A stretch of DNA of 64,000 nucleotides from the NCBI GenBank assembly GCA_021836865.1, contig JAKBHH010000001.1:1-64000 (forward strand), read 5' to 3'. This DNA is from Acidobacteriota bacterium (GTDB taxonomy: Bacteria > Acidobacteriota > Terriglobia > Terriglobales > Acidobacteriaceae). Positions 1 to 9,099 of this stretch are shown here, in pieces (within the stretch, counting starts at the first letter, position 1; every line of letters begins with the position of its first letter). A program made the translations under genes and the position numbers. The notes under the pieces were generated by a model that made no database searches, had not been told where the DNA came from, and worked only from the letters and a program-made list of their open reading frames with translations.

Positions 1-40
1 GCATTTGCCTCCTCATGATAGCGGTGTGCCCGCAGGGCCG

Positions 41-1663
41 TCACTCGGCGGTGGCGATTCCTTCGCAAATGCGTTCGATTGCGCGCCTCTCCGCTTCGCT
101 GCCCGGCCGATGACCGTTAACCAGGATTGAAAAGGCAATCGTCTTGCCGCTCGCCGCGGTCACATAGCCTGAGAGCGCATTCGTTTCGTTCAGAGTGCCC
201 GTTTTGGCCCAGAGGCGGCCTTTGAGCGGTGAGTTCCTGAACCAGCCGGCAAGCGTGCCGTCCACGCCGGCAACCGGCAGCGATGCCCTCCAGGCAGCGC
301 CCCAGGCCTGTCGCGAGGCATAGCTAAGCAACTGCGTGAAGGCGCGCGGCGCGATGCGGTCGTCCATGCTCATGCCCGAGCCGTCGTAAAAAAAGAAGTC
401 GCCGTCGCTGACGCCGGCCTGAAGCAGAAACTGGCGCACCACCCGCGTGCCCTGCTCCAGGCTTCCGTCGCGACCCACCAGCCGGCCCAGCAGGCGCAGC
501 AGCAGTTCGGCGTGCAGGTTCTGGCTCACCTTGTTGGTAACGGTAATGTCCTCACCCACCGGCACAGAAACGTAGGTCGCCAAAACCCGCCTTCCCTCGA
601 CGGGAGCCTCCACGGTGGCCAGCTCCGCTGGAGCAAGTTGCAGCGGCTCGGCGCGCTCGGCGGCGAAGTCCCCCGTGCCCGTCGAAAGCCGGTGCGCGGC
701 CGTGGCCGAGCCGGTGACCTCTACGCCGCGGCTCAGCAGGGCCTGCTTGAAGGCCGAGGCCGTAAAATCCGCGGGATCTTCCACGGCCAGTCCGGCATGA
801 AAGCCCTGCGGCGGGATGGTTCCCCATGCGCGCACCAGCAGGCTGCCCGGCATCCGTTGCAGACCAGGGCGGGCGGCCGCGGCGCTGGGGGCGACAGTCG
901 CCAGGTTGTCGAGCGTGTAGTAGTCGGTCACGGGCGACCACTCGACTGCAAGCCCGCCCGGCTCGCTCAGGTCGGCCTTCATGTCAAGGTCGATGGTGTT
1001 GTCATTGAACGTGAGCGCGGAGACAGGCGCGCCGTAGCTCCACTGCAGATCGTCCCACGCCCATGCGGCCCCGTAAGGCTCATCGAGGAAGAAGCTGTCA
1101 TCGCCGACCACGTTCCCATCCACCTTGCGAACGCCGGCCTCGGTCACCTCCCGTGCCAACCGCTCCAGCGGAGTCATGGGAGCAATCTTCGGCGCGGCCA
1201 AAGGGACTGCGGGCGCGGCGTTCGGCTCTTGATAAGGGTAGGTGCGGCTGCTGATCGTGGGATCACCGGAGCCCAGCAGAATCAGGTCCCCGTGGAGCGT
1301 TCCACTGGCGTCCACCGTGCCTGCGGTCGCGACGCTGGTAGTCCAGGTCAGCGTCTCCACGGGCAGCAGCGCATAGGCTGCGGCGGTGGTGGCCAGTTTG
1401 GCAGTGGAGGCAGGCATGAACAGCCGGCCCTCGTTGAGGCCGTAAAGCGGATGTCCATCGAGCGTGGCCACGCTGATGCCAAACTGCGCGTGGCTCAGCG
1501 CGGGGTCGGCAAGGATGGCCTCGATGCGGCTGCCCAGGACACCCTGGGCCGAAGGACGATTGCTGTGCGCGCCCGGATGCGTGGGCCTCGCCTGGGACAC
1601 AAGCCCGGCGGGGCTCCCAAGCAGGGCCGCCAGAAGAGGTATAAGAGCCCGGCGCATCTTCAT
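41..1663 (-). CDS. dacB: D-alanyl-D-alanine carboxypeptidase/endopeptidase (PBP4, DacB family)
   Basis: This 540-residue protein is a class C low-molecular-weight penicillin-binding protein that trims or cleaves peptidoglycan cross-links in the periplasm. The three active-site motifs are visible in order: S-T-A-K in MPASTAKLA near residue 85, S-Q-N in KVSQNLHAE and K-T-G in WAKTGTL near the C terminus. The large insertion between the first two motifs is typical of the PBP4 group. A signal peptide starts with MKMRRALIPLL, so I place the start at 1663 rather than at the longer reading frame's start at 1723. A TACACT hexamer ends six bases before this ATG and no Shine-Dalgarno is present, which suggests a leaderless mRNA divergent from folP. 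Family assignment is firm; which of the two activities dominates cannot be told. Confidence 0.93.
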   Translation of the reverse strand: MKMRRALIPLLAALLGSPAGLVSQARPTHPGAHSNRPSAQGVLGSRIEAILADPALSHAQFGISVATLDGHPLYGLNEGRLFMPASTAKLATTAAAYALLPVETLTWTTSVATAGTVDASGTLHGDLILLGSGDPTISSRTYPYQEPNAAPAVPLAAPKIAPMTPLERLAREVTEAGVRKVDGNVVGDDSFFLDEPYGAAWAWDDLQWSYGAPVSALTFNDNTIDLDMKADLSEPGGLAVEWSPVTDYYTLDNLATVAPSAAAARPGLQRMPGSLLVRAWGTIPPQGFHAGLAVEDPADFTASAFKQALLSRGVEVTGSATAAHRLSTGTGDFAAERAEPLQLAPAELATVEAPVEGRRVLATYVSVPVGEDITVTNKVSQNLHAELLLRLLGRLVGRDGSLEQGTRVVRQFLLQAGVSDGDFFFYDGSGMSMDDRIAPRAFTQLLSYASRQAWGAAWRASLPVAGVDGTLAGWFRNSPLKGRLWAKTGTLNETNALSGYVTAASGKTIAFSILVNGHRPGSEAERRAIERICEGIATAE

Positions 1664-1669
1664 GCCGGG

Positions 1670-1675
1670 AGTGTA
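1670..1675 (-). promoter_or_regulatory. -10-like hexamer for leaderless dacB
   Basis: On the minus strand TACACT is followed by exactly six bases and the dacB ATG, so transcription would begin at the start codon. No clear -35 box is visible. The same arrangement recurs at other genes in this window. Confidence 0.5.
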
Positions 1676-1721
1676 GCAGGTGCTGTTGCGCCTCGCCCTC
1701 GTAGAATCGAACCGGAAGCCC

Positions 1722-2693
1722 ATGACGCAATCGCCTCATCCTCCTGCCCGCACCTGCTGCCCATGGCGGCTGCGCAGCCGCACCATTGAACTGGGGCGGC
1801 GCACGCTGGTGATGGGCATCCTGAACGTCACGCCGGACTCGTTCAGCGACGGCGGGCGCTTCTTCGCGCCCCAGGCGGCGATCGCCCACGCTCTTCGACT
1901 GCTGGACGACGGCGCCGATCTGATTGACCTGGGTGCGGAAAGCACGCGTCCCGGTTCGCGTGCCGGCGGTGCACCGGGCTTAGCGCAAGGCCCTGCCGTA
2001 AGCGCGGAGGACGAACAGGCGCGGCTGCTGCCGGTGCTGGCTGGGATACTCGCGGCGCGGCCTGCGGCAATCGTCTCCATTGACACGTACAAGGCGGCAA
2101 CGGCGCAGGCGGCCCTCGCGGCGGGTGCGGAGATCGTCAACGACGTAAGCGGCTTGCAGTGGGACCCGGAGATGGCGGGCGTGTGCGCCGCGGCGGGCTG
2201 CGGCGTGGTCCTGATGCATACGCGCGGACGGCCGGAGGAGTGGCGCACGCAATCCCGGATTGACCCGCATGAGCTGCTCGCGACGGTGCGCACGGGACTG
2301 GCGGCGAGTATGGCAACTGGGCTGGCCGCGGGAATTGCGCCGGAAGCTGTTGTGCTGGACCCCGGATACGGCTTCGGCAAGCGATTCGACGAGAACTATG
2401 CGCTGCTGGCGCGGCAGCACGAGTTGCTTGCTCTGGGGCGGCCGCTGCTGGCAGGGGTGAGCCGCAAGTCATTTCTAGGAAGGACGCTGGCGCCGCTGCA
2501 TGGCGGCCTGGATGCGGTGGCGGAGGCGCGCGAAGCGGCGAGCCTGGCGGCGATGGTGGCGGCCATTCTGCACGGCGCATCCGTGGTGCGGGTGCATGAG
2601 GCAGGCGCCGCGGCAGAGGCGGCGCGGATCGCCGATGCCGTCTTGCAGGCCGAGGCTCAAGGAGCCTGTCCCCTCGATCCATCGGCAGCTTGA
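1722..2693 (+). CDS. folP: Dihydropteroate synthase
   Basis: This enzyme condenses 6-hydroxymethyl-7,8-dihydropterin pyrophosphate with p-aminobenzoate in cytosolic folate synthesis. The 323-residue product has the family signature MGILNVTPDSFSDGG near the N terminus, then DLGAESTRPG, the conserved VNDVSG and MHTRG segments, and DPGYGFGK followed by GVSRKSFLG near the C terminus. I choose the ATG at 1722 because GGAAG lies just upstream; an in-frame upstream codon at 1680 would add 14 residues. It is divergent from dacB and convergent with the fucosidase gene downstream. It appears intact and of normal family length, with a slightly extended N terminus. Confidence 0.95.
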   Translation: MTQSPHPPARTCCPWRLRSRTIELGRRTLVMGILNVTPDSFSDGGRFFAPQAAIAHALRLLDDGADLIDLGAESTRPGSRAGGAPGLAQGPAVSAEDEQARLLPVLAGILAARPAAIVSIDTYKAATAQAALAAGAEIVNDVSGLQWDPEMAGVCAAAGCGVVLMHTRGRPEEWRTQSRIDPHELLATVRTGLAASMATGLAAGIAPEAVVLDPGYGFGKRFDENYALLARQHELLALGRPLLAGVSRKSFLGRTLAPLHGGLDAVAEAREAASLAAMVAAILHGASVVRVHEAGAAAEAARIADAVLQAEAQGACPLDPSAA

Positions 2694-2722
2694 GATTCCC
2701 GCGGCAGAAGGCGCTGGCGGCT

Positions 2723-4135
2723 CTATCTCACACCCACCTTATAGCGCGGCCAGAGCGGGCGGTCTGCCTCGTGGTTGATGACAGGCTCGCCATCGCACAC
2801 CACTTCGAGCACGGTGGCGGGCTGATCGGGCGCCGTCAAAGGCAGGCCGGTCACGCGCAGGCTGAACTCGTCTTGTATGAAATCCACTTTCTCGCCCGTC
2901 TTCAAGATGCGCACTGAAATCACATTGGGCTTGAGGCCGCCAATGGCGATGACCGCCTGCGTCTGATAGAAGCTCAGCCAGTCCGCCGCCGGCGTGTGGC
3001 CCGGCCAGAACTGCTGATGGATGTAAAGTGTGTTGCCGCGCCGGGTGTAGTTGGCATTGGTGTTCCAGCCAAAGTTGCCGCGGTCGGTGCCGTAGATCGC
3101 CTTGCCATTGGTGTCGAGCCACTGGCCTACCGATTGCAGCACGGCCACTGACTCCGGCGGCACGGAGCCGTCCGGCTCAGGCCCGATGTTCAGCAGGTAG
3201 TTGCCGCCGCCGCGGGCGCAGTTGGCCAGGTTGGCCACAATGGTCTTCGGCGTCTTCCACGCATCGTCGAAGCGATTGAAGCCCCAACTGTCGTTAAGCG
3301 TCATGCAGCTTTCCCATGCGCGGCCCGCCTCGGCGGCCTGGATGTGCTGCTCCGGCGTGGAGAAATCGCCTTCCAGGCCGTTGCGGTTGTTCACGATGAT
3401 GTCGGGCTGCAGGTCGAAGACCATCTGGTTCATGCGCTCGGATTCCCACTGCTCGGGCGTGAGCGGCCAGTCCACGTCGTACCAGAGGATGTCGATTTTG
3501 CCGTAATTGGTCATCAGCTCCCGGATCAGCCCGTGCGTGTACTCGACGAAGCGCCTGCGGGCCTCCTCGTCGGTCTTGCAGCGCGCGCCGTCCGGGTGGT
3601 GCCAGTCCATCAGAGAGTAGTAGAAGCCCACGCGCAGCCCCTCGGCCCGCGCGGCGTCAACGAACTCGCGCACCAGGTCGCGGCCCGGACCCTGCTGAGG
3701 AGCGCAGTAGTCGGTCAGCTTGGTGTCCCAGTGGCAAAAGCCTTCGTGGTGCTTGGTGGTCATCACCATGTATTTCTGCCCGGCGCGCCTGGCCAGGCGA
3801 GCCCAGTCGCGCGCAGCGTTCGGCTTGGGGGTGAAGTGCTTCGCCAGCAACTCATACTGCGGAATCGGGACGCCCTCAACCTCCAGCGCCCACTCATGCT
3901 GCCCGATGACTGAGTAGAGGCCCCAGTGGATGAACATGCCGAATTTGGCTTCGTGCCACCACGCCATCCGCTGGGCGCGGGTGGCGGCCATCTTCTGCGC
4001 GATGGTCGACGAACCTGCCGGCGCGTCGCCCGACTGCAGGCCCGCGGCGGATGCGCTGGATGTGGAAAGTGCCAGCGCGCCTGCGGCGCCGAGCCCCTTG
4101 AGAAATGACCGCCGCGAACCTTCGCTCCAGTGCAT
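2723..4135 (-). CDS. Secreted alpha-L-fucosidase (GH29)
   Basis: This 470-residue glycoside hydrolase probably removes terminal L-fucose from polysaccharides or glycans outside the cytoplasm. The N terminus carries a twin-arginine signal (RRSFLKGLGAAGALALS), implying export of a folded protein. The GH29 core is recognisable from FGMFIHWGLYSV, the TTKHHEGFCHWDT stretch and DILWYDVDW around residue 218, which contains the likely nucleophilic aspartate. The start at 4135 is preceded by GGAGGA at good spacing; a longer in-frame start at 4192 would bury the signal peptide. Convergent with folP. With the GH27 enzyme and sugar permease elsewhere in the window it points to a saprophytic, plant- or microbial-polymer-degrading lifestyle. 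Confidence 0.92.
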   Translation of the reverse strand: MHWSEGSRRSFLKGLGAAGALALSTSSASAAGLQSGDAPAGSSTIAQKMAATRAQRMAWWHEAKFGMFIHWGLYSVIGQHEWALEVEGVPIPQYELLAKHFTPKPNAARDWARLARRAGQKYMVMTTKHHEGFCHWDTKLTDYCAPQQGPGRDLVREFVDAARAEGLRVGFYYSLMDWHHPDGARCKTDEEARRRFVEYTHGLIRELMTNYGKIDILWYDVDWPLTPEQWESERMNQMVFDLQPDIIVNNRNGLEGDFSTPEQHIQAAEAGRAWESCMTLNDSWGFNRFDDAWKTPKTIVANLANCARGGGNYLLNIGPEPDGSVPPESVAVLQSVGQWLDTNGKAIYGTDRGNFGWNTNANYTRRGNTLYIHQQFWPGHTPAADWLSFYQTQAVIAIGGLKPNVISVRILKTGEKVDFIQDEFSLRVTGLPLTAPDQPATVLEVVCDGEPVINHEADRPLWPRYKVGVR

Positions 4136-4485
4136 GATGAGGTGTCCTCCGAACAGTTTTGCCGTGCGGGGGAAGTCTAGGGATTGAGGCAAGGCGGTGT
4201 CAAAAAGACAGTGATGATGACGGGTGCGGGCACTCCAAGCGACCGATTATAGCCGCACAAATCAGTGCCGCACAGTTGGCCCCGAAGCGAGCGTTTTTAA
4301 CGGAGTCGCCGGGGCAAGGTGAAATTAGGGTTAGGGTGTGCGGTAGAGCTCAAGAAATGACCGGGGGCGCCCGGTGTAAAGATTTTCATTTCGGATGAGT
4401 CGTTTCAATTTGAATTCCGGGCTGATTTTTAACACCGTGATTTCTTTGACTCACACATGCTCGACTAGTAGAGTGAGTGTCAGTT
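4136..4485. other. Intergenic boundary, about 350 bp
   Basis: This stretch separates the divergent fucosidase and methyltransferase genes. Composition becomes noticeably more AT-rich from about 4340, matching the downstream restriction-modification genes and marking the probable left edge of a transferred segment. I see no small gene. A short TTAGGG tandem near 4325 appears incidental. No integrase or target-site duplication could be identified. Confidence 0.5.
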
Positions 4486-5613
4486 ATGCCAACTGCGCTC
4501 GAATTTTTTGCTGGAAGCGGACTCGTCGGACAAGGGCTGGCACCAGAGTTTGAAACGCTCTGGGCGAATGACTTCTGCGCCAAAAAAGCGGAGGTCTTTC
4601 GAGCAAATCACCCTGCCGTGCGGTTTGATCGCGGTGGAATTGAGCAGGTGCGGGGAAGGGATTTGCCCGTAACCGATTTGGCTTGGGCTTCGTTCCCATG
4701 CCAGGACCTCTCGCTTGCTGGAAATCTGGGTGGGCTGAAGGTTGGAACCAGATCCGGACTGTTTTGGGAGTGGGTTCGAGTGTTAAGGGAGCTCAGTGAG
4801 CATGGTAAGCGGCCCCCGCTCCTCGTCGCTGAGAACGTTGTCGGATTTTTGGTCGCTGACGGAGGAAAGCATTTCCGCAAGGCCTACTCTGCGCTGCGGG
4901 CTCTTGGCTATAGAGTAGGCGCTTTGGTTATCGATGCCAAGATGTTCCTACCTCAAAGCCGACCCAGAGCTTTTGTCGTTGCCGTATCCGAGGAAGTCCC
5001 AATTGACGGCCTACACGGGGCGGTCCCGTCACCTCCATTTCATCCATACGGTCTGATTCGGGCCGGGCACACCATCAATGATCCGGAATGGGTGTGGTGG
5101 TCCCTCCCGCCGTTTTGCGGTGAAGTCGCTGCTTTCGCTGACATATGTGAACGTGATGCGCCATGTGATCCAATTTCAAAGACGCGGGAGCTCTGTGCAA
5201 TGCTTTCTCCGGTCAATAGGCGAAAGCTCGATGAAGCTAAGCGTGCCGGGACATTTTTCGCAGGTACAGGTTACCGACGCACCAGGCCCGACGAGAATGG
5301 CCGGGGTTCGCAACGGTTGGAGATTCGCTTTGACGGAATCGCGGGATGCCTCCGGGCACCGAATGGAGGGAGCAGTCGCCAGACAGTCATCTTGGTCGAA
5401 CGTGGAGCGGTAAGGTCACGGCTGCTAACGGTTCGAGAGTGCGCTCGGTTGATGGGGGCACCTGAGGACTATAGCATTCCCGGTTCCTATAATGATGGTT
5501 ATCGGGCGATGGGTGACGCAGTGGCAGTTCCTGTCACGAGGTGGCTCACACGACACCTGCTTGAGCCTCTTGCTGCGAGGGCTATGGCGATTCGCGCTCA
5601 ACACGCAGCATAG
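4486..5613 (+). CDS. DNA (cytosine-5-)-methyltransferase
   Basis: This 375-residue enzyme transfers a methyl group from S-adenosylmethionine to C5 of cytosine in a specific DNA sequence. The conserved motifs run in order: motif I FFAGSGLVGQG at the N terminus, the catalytic PCQ loop (FPCQDLSLAGN, near residue 71), ENV near residue 116, QSRPRAFVVAV (motif VIII), a variable target-recognition region, then LTVRECARLMG and the GDAVAVPV helix (motifs IX and X). The ATG at 4486 is preferred to an in-frame GTG at 4477. It is followed by a putative restriction enzyme and vsr, the classic layout of a mobile type II system. Lower GC than neighbouring genes supports horizontal transfer. The recognition sequence cannot be deduced. 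Confidence 0.93.
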   Translation: MPTALEFFAGSGLVGQGLAPEFETLWANDFCAKKAEVFRANHPAVRFDRGGIEQVRGRDLPVTDLAWASFPCQDLSLAGNLGGLKVGTRSGLFWEWVRVLRELSEHGKRPPLLVAENVVGFLVADGGKHFRKAYSALRALGYRVGALVIDAKMFLPQSRPRAFVVAVSEEVPIDGLHGAVPSPPFHPYGLIRAGHTINDPEWVWWSLPPFCGEVAAFADICERDAPCDPISKTRELCAMLSPVNRRKLDEAKRAGTFFAGTGYRRTRPDENGRGSQRLEIRFDGIAGCLRAPNGGSSRQTVILVERGAVRSRLLTVRECARLMGAPEDYSIPGSYNDGYRAMGDAVAVPVTRWLTRHLLEPLAARAMAIRAQHAA

Positions 5614-5659
5614 CATTTCAGAGCACGCTAAGAGTGAACCGTTGAGCGAAGGCCCCACG

Positions 5660-6250
5660 ATGCCAGATAGATCTAAGTTTGTTTTGCCGCCGACGAATCT
5701 CGATTTCGAGAAGTCGCTGATGTTCTTTCACGCCTACATGTATGGCCCCCTGCAAGGCAAATTGCGCCTTTATGGGGCGAGATCAATTCCTCCCGGCGCG
5801 GCAGTGATGTCTTCTGACTGGGAAGTATTTGCATCAATGTTGGTCAACGATCTGGGGCGCAAGCTTGGTGCTGGAATTGATCTGGCAAATAACGAGGTGA
5901 AATCAGCAAAACAGGGCGGAAGTTACGAATACCAGTACCACAAGAACACTGGTAAGGAGAAACTCGCGAAGGATATGACGGTTGGGCACCTCTTCTTTGA
6001 GTATTTTGATGGCCTAAGCGAGGTAAACCTCCGGTGGCTGCACGGCTCGATGTTAAGGGAGTTCTTTCAGAAGTGGTTGGACGATTACCCTGACCCATAC
6101 CCCCAGCGCTACCGGAAAGGTATCCCGTACTCATTTGTGCGGGCGAATGGCACTCTCTTGATGACACTTCGGGACGGGGAGGTTGTTTTTCCTGAGCTCA
6201 GCGCTCAGAGCGCCCCGACCGCAGGTCCAACGAAGCGCAAGTTCAAATAG
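5660..6250 (+). CDS. Putative type II restriction endonuclease
   Basis: I do not recognise the family of this 196-residue protein from sequence alone. It lies between a C5 methyltransferase and vsr, where the cognate restriction enzyme is usually found. It contains GIDLANNEVKSA around residues 72-83, matching a D-x(n)-E-x-K active-site pattern of the PD-(D/E)xK nuclease superfamily, followed by a basic and tyrosine-rich stretch. The ATG at 5660 is preceded by GAAGG. No signal peptide or membrane segment is visible. AT-rich codons match the two flanking genes, suggesting they moved together. The nuclease role is inferred from context plus this one motif; it might instead be an uncharacterised accessory protein. 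Confidence 0.6.
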   Translation: MPDRSKFVLPPTNLDFEKSLMFFHAYMYGPLQGKLRLYGARSIPPGAAVMSSDWEVFASMLVNDLGRKLGAGIDLANNEVKSAKQGGSYEYQYHKNTGKEKLAKDMTVGHLFFEYFDGLSEVNLRWLHGSMLREFFQKWLDDYPDPYPQRYRKGIPYSFVRANGTLLMTLRDGEVVFPELSAQSAPTAGPTKRKFK

Positions 6251-6266
6251 GCAGAGCTGATTTGTT

Positions 6267-6683
6267 GTGACTGACACTTTGAGCACTGAAGAGCGCAGCG
6301 CGTGCATGCGCTCAGTTCGAGGAAAGAACACGACGCCGGAGTTGGTTGTTCGGAGCCTGGTTCATTCCATGGGTTTTCGGTATGTGCTCCATTCCAAGAC
6401 TCTTCCAGGAAAACCCGACTTGGTTCTCGTCCGTCGTAGGAAGATAATCTTTGTGCATGGATGCTTCTGGCATAGACACCGATGCCGTCACGGCCAAGCA
6501 ATGCCGGTCGCAAACTCGGATTATTGGGAAGCGAAGCTTGAAAAGAACGCGCGGCGGGACAGGCAACAACTGAAGGACTTGCGCCAGGATGGATGGGAAG
6601 TGCTTGTCATTTGGGAGTGTTGGACAAGAAACTTAACTTCTTTACAGAAAAGGCTTGAGAGGTTCCTTAGGACGCGTGCGTAG
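6267..6683 (+). CDS. vsr: Very short patch repair endonuclease (Vsr)
   Basis: Vsr nicks DNA at T:G mismatches created when 5-methylcytosine deaminates, starting short-patch repair and protecting sites made by a partner C5 methyltransferase. The 138-residue product has the family hallmarks RSVRGKNTTPELVVRS at the N terminus, PGKPDLVLVRRRKIIFVHG with the catalytic aspartate, and the zinc/active-site segment HGCFWHRHRC, ending in the WEVLVIWECW signature. It begins with GTG only 16 bases after the preceding gene, so the three genes probably form an operon. Size and motifs look intact. Confidence 0.94.
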   Translation: MTDTLSTEERSACMRSVRGKNTTPELVVRSLVHSMGFRYVLHSKTLPGKPDLVLVRRRKIIFVHGCFWHRHRCRHGQAMPVANSDYWEAKLEKNARRDRQQLKDLRQDGWEVLVIWECWTRNLTSLQKRLERFLRTRA

Positions 6684-6806
6684 TTGCAAACCCACCCAGG
6701 GTTTATGATCGGAGATGGTGCGGGCTCGGGTTGTTTTGCCTGCGCATCTGCCCTTGCGCAGTGGCCCTCGGGTCTTCCTGTGCGGGGATATTTCTGTGAA
6801 GAACGG

Positions 6807-8129
6807 ATGGCCATGCGAGCGAAGACGGCAGTCGTGCTGGGTGCCCAGTGGGGCGACGAGGGCAAGGGCAAAATTGTGGACGTGCTGAGCGAACGCTTCA
6901 GCGCGGTGGCGCGCTACGCGGGCGGGCACAACGCCGGGCATACGGTCATCCACGGCGAGCAGAAGTTCGTGCTGCAGCTCATCCCCTGCGGCGTGCTGCG
7001 GCCCGGCTGCAAGGCCGTCATCGGCAATGGCGTGGTGCTGGACCCCGTCGCCTTTCTGCGTGAGGTGGCAAAGCTGCGCGACCTGGGCGTGGATGTGGAC
7101 GGCCAGCTCTCCGTCTCGAACCGCGCGCAGGTGATTCTGCCCTACCACCGTATGATCGAGCTGGCCGCCGAGAGCGCGCCGGGACGAAAGAAGATTGGCA
7201 CCACCAGCCGCGGCATCGGCCCAGCCTATGAGGACAAGATGGCGCGCAGCGGCCTGCGCATCGTGGACCTGCTGCGCCCGGAGCTCCTGAAGACGCACAT
7301 CGAGGCGGCCTGCGCGGAAAAGAACGCAATTGCCCATGCCCTGTTCGGGACCGACCCGCTGGATCCGCAAAAGATGTATGACGAATACGCCGCGGCGGCG
7401 GAACAGGTACGTCCGTTTGTCACCGATACGGGCCGCCTGCTGCACAAGGTGCTGGCCGCGGGCGGCAGCGTGATGTTTGAGGGCGCGCAGGGCACGATGC
7501 TCGACATCGACCACGGTACCTATCCCTTCGTGACTTCATCCAGCGCCACGGCGGGCGGGGCGGCCACGGGAACAGGCGTGGGTCCGACTGCGATCGGCAC
7601 GGTGATCAGCGTAACCAAGGCCTACGTGACGCGCGTGGGCGAAGGGCCATTCCCCACCGAGATTCACGAGGAAGTGGGCGACCATCTGCGGGCGCGCGGC
7701 AACGAGTACGGCGCCGTGACCGGCCGGCCGCGGCGCTGCGGATGGCTCGACATGCCGCTGCTCCGCTACTCGAACCAGGTAAACGGCGCCGAGTGGCTCG
7801 TGGTAACCAAGATGGATGTGCTCGATGAGCTGGCGGAGATTCCCATCTGCGTGGGCTACAGGATCAACGGCAAGGTGTCCGACGAGATTCCGGCGGACGT
7901 GGCGGGGCTCGAACGGATCGAGCCCGTGTATACGAAGCTGAAGGGCTGGCAGGCCTCCACTGAGGGCGTCACCGACTTTGACAACCTGCCCAAAGCGGCG
8001 CAGGAGTATCTCCGCTTCCAGGAGCGGGAGAGCGGGGCAAAGATCGGGATGGTGTCCACCGGGCCGGATCGCGACCAGACAATGGTGTTGCCGGAATTTG
8101 CGGCTGCGCTCGATGCGATTCACGGGTAG
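6807..8129 (+). CDS. purA: Adenylosuccinate synthetase
   Basis: PurA joins IMP and aspartate using GTP, the first committed step to AMP, in the cytosol. The 440-residue product begins MAMRAKTAVV and has the invariant GTP-binding loop GAQWGDEGKGK, then GHNAGHTV, the IMP-binding TTSRGIGPAYEDK segment, and GVGEGPFPTE-like and TGRPRRCGW motifs further on. The start at 6807 (or the ATG two codons later) gives the usual family length; the frame extends upstream through non-conserved sequence. It marks the return to GC-rich core chromosome after the restriction-modification segment. Confidence 0.97.
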   Translation: MAMRAKTAVVLGAQWGDEGKGKIVDVLSERFSAVARYAGGHNAGHTVIHGEQKFVLQLIPCGVLRPGCKAVIGNGVVLDPVAFLREVAKLRDLGVDVDGQLSVSNRAQVILPYHRMIELAAESAPGRKKIGTTSRGIGPAYEDKMARSGLRIVDLLRPELLKTHIEAACAEKNAIAHALFGTDPLDPQKMYDEYAAAAEQVRPFVTDTGRLLHKVLAAGGSVMFEGAQGTMLDIDHGTYPFVTSSSATAGGAATGTGVGPTAIGTVISVTKAYVTRVGEGPFPTEIHEEVGDHLRARGNEYGAVTGRPRRCGWLDMPLLRYSNQVNGAEWLVVTKMDVLDELAEIPICVGYRINGKVSDEIPADVAGLERIEPVYTKLKGWQASTEGVTDFDNLPKAAQEYLRFQERESGAKIGMVSTGPDRDQTMVLPEFAAALDAIHG

Positions 8130-8180
8130 ACTGAATCCACGGGGGCAGCACAAATCAGCTCCAAAAGGGACGCCGCGACA

Positions 8181-8468
8181 ATGATCAGTTTTGTGGTCCG
8201 CTTGAAGTTTTCGCCCGAAGACCGGCTGGAGGTTGCCGAGATTCTGCAAAAGCTGACGTTGGCCTCGCGCCAGGAGCCGGGATGCGTCAGTTACATCCCG
8301 CACCGGGTCGAGGGCGCGCCGGACATGGTCCTGATCTACGAGCAATACAAGGACGCGGCAGCCGAGGACGCGCATCGGCAGTCGGCGCACTTCAAGCAGT
8401 ATGCCGTCGGCGGCCTTTACCAGAAGATGCTCGAACGGAGCCGGGAAGACCTGGACGCGCTGGCCTGA
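8181..8468 (+). CDS. Antibiotic biosynthesis monooxygenase (ABM) domain protein
   Basis: This 95-residue single-domain protein belongs to the dimeric ferredoxin-like ABM family (YgiN-like quinol monooxygenases and relatives). The typical features are visible: an N-terminal strand FVVRLKFSP, the central EPGCVSYIPHR segment, VLIYEQYKD (the family W/Y-E-x-Y/W motif) and the H-x-x-S-x-H-F helix followed by a short tail. Members act on quinones or small aromatics without cofactors, but the substrate here is unknown. It lies 51 bases downstream of purA. Confidence 0.83.
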   Translation: MISFVVRLKFSPEDRLEVAEILQKLTLASRQEPGCVSYIPHRVEGAPDMVLIYEQYKDAAAEDAHRQSAHFKQYAVGGLYQKMLERSREDLDALA

Positions 8469-8571
8469 AGCGCATAGGCGAGGCAGTATGGGAACAATCC
8501 CGCGTGAACCAAGCAGGCGGCGTGGCCGCATTGACCCGCACGCCGGCTGGGGTCTACCATCCGTTACGTCT

Positions 8572-9087
8572 ATGCGAAAGTTCATAGCCAACTCTCCAAC
8601 CGGCCAATGGCGCCGCCTGGCGCTCGGCATGGCCTTGCTGCTCATCGTGGCGGGCGCAACCTTGATGCAGGGATTGCCGCGTGCCGAGCGGCACGAAAAG
8701 CGCCATGAGATCGACCGGCTGGAACTTGAGTGGCGTCAGGCGATTCTGCAGGGTGACGTGAACACGATGAGCTCCCTGCTCGCGGATGATTACGTGGGCA
8801 TCACCAGCAATGGAACCCTGCAATCAAAGGATGAGACGCTGGCGAGCATGCGCAGCGGCGCCTTGCACTTCGAGTCGATCCAGATGTGGGACCGCAAGAT
8901 TCGGTTCTATGGGACCACCGCGCTCGTAATCTCGCGTGCGGACGTGACCGGCAAGGCGCCGGATGGCCCGGTTTCCGGGAGCTTCCGCTATACCAGGGTG
9001 TACGTGCAGGACGATAAGGGCGCGTGGCACATTGTGAGCTTTGAGGCCAGCCCCATTCGCGATCACGGCGACAAGCACGAGCAATAG
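8572..9087 (+). CDS. DUF4440/NTF2-like secreted or membrane-anchored protein
   Basis: The 171-residue product has an N-terminal hydrophobic segment (about residues 12-30) that acts as a signal peptide or anchor, then a SnoaL-like DUF4440 domain. Characteristic pieces are WRQAILQGDVNTMSSLLADDYVG, the S-K-D-E-T segment and the final FRYTRVYVQDDKGAWHIVSF strands. These cone-shaped folds bind or isomerise small molecules, but most members lack a known reaction. The ATG at 8572 fits the signal sequence better than longer in-frame starts that overlap the preceding gene. A second gene of this superfamily lies at 14499-15005. Confidence 0.8.
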   Translation: MRKFIANSPTGQWRRLALGMALLLIVAGATLMQGLPRAERHEKRHEIDRLELEWRQAILQGDVNTMSSLLADDYVGITSNGTLQSKDETLASMRSGALHFESIQMWDRKIRFYGTTALVISRADVTGKAPDGPVSGSFRYTRVYVQDDKGAWHIVSFEASPIRDHGDKHEQ

Positions 9088-9099
9088 ACCACTTGCCCC

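Noticed and set aside
4322-4340. Telomere-like TTAGGGTTAGGG
   Set aside because: Two units only, within a circular-type bacterial gene context; most likely chance.
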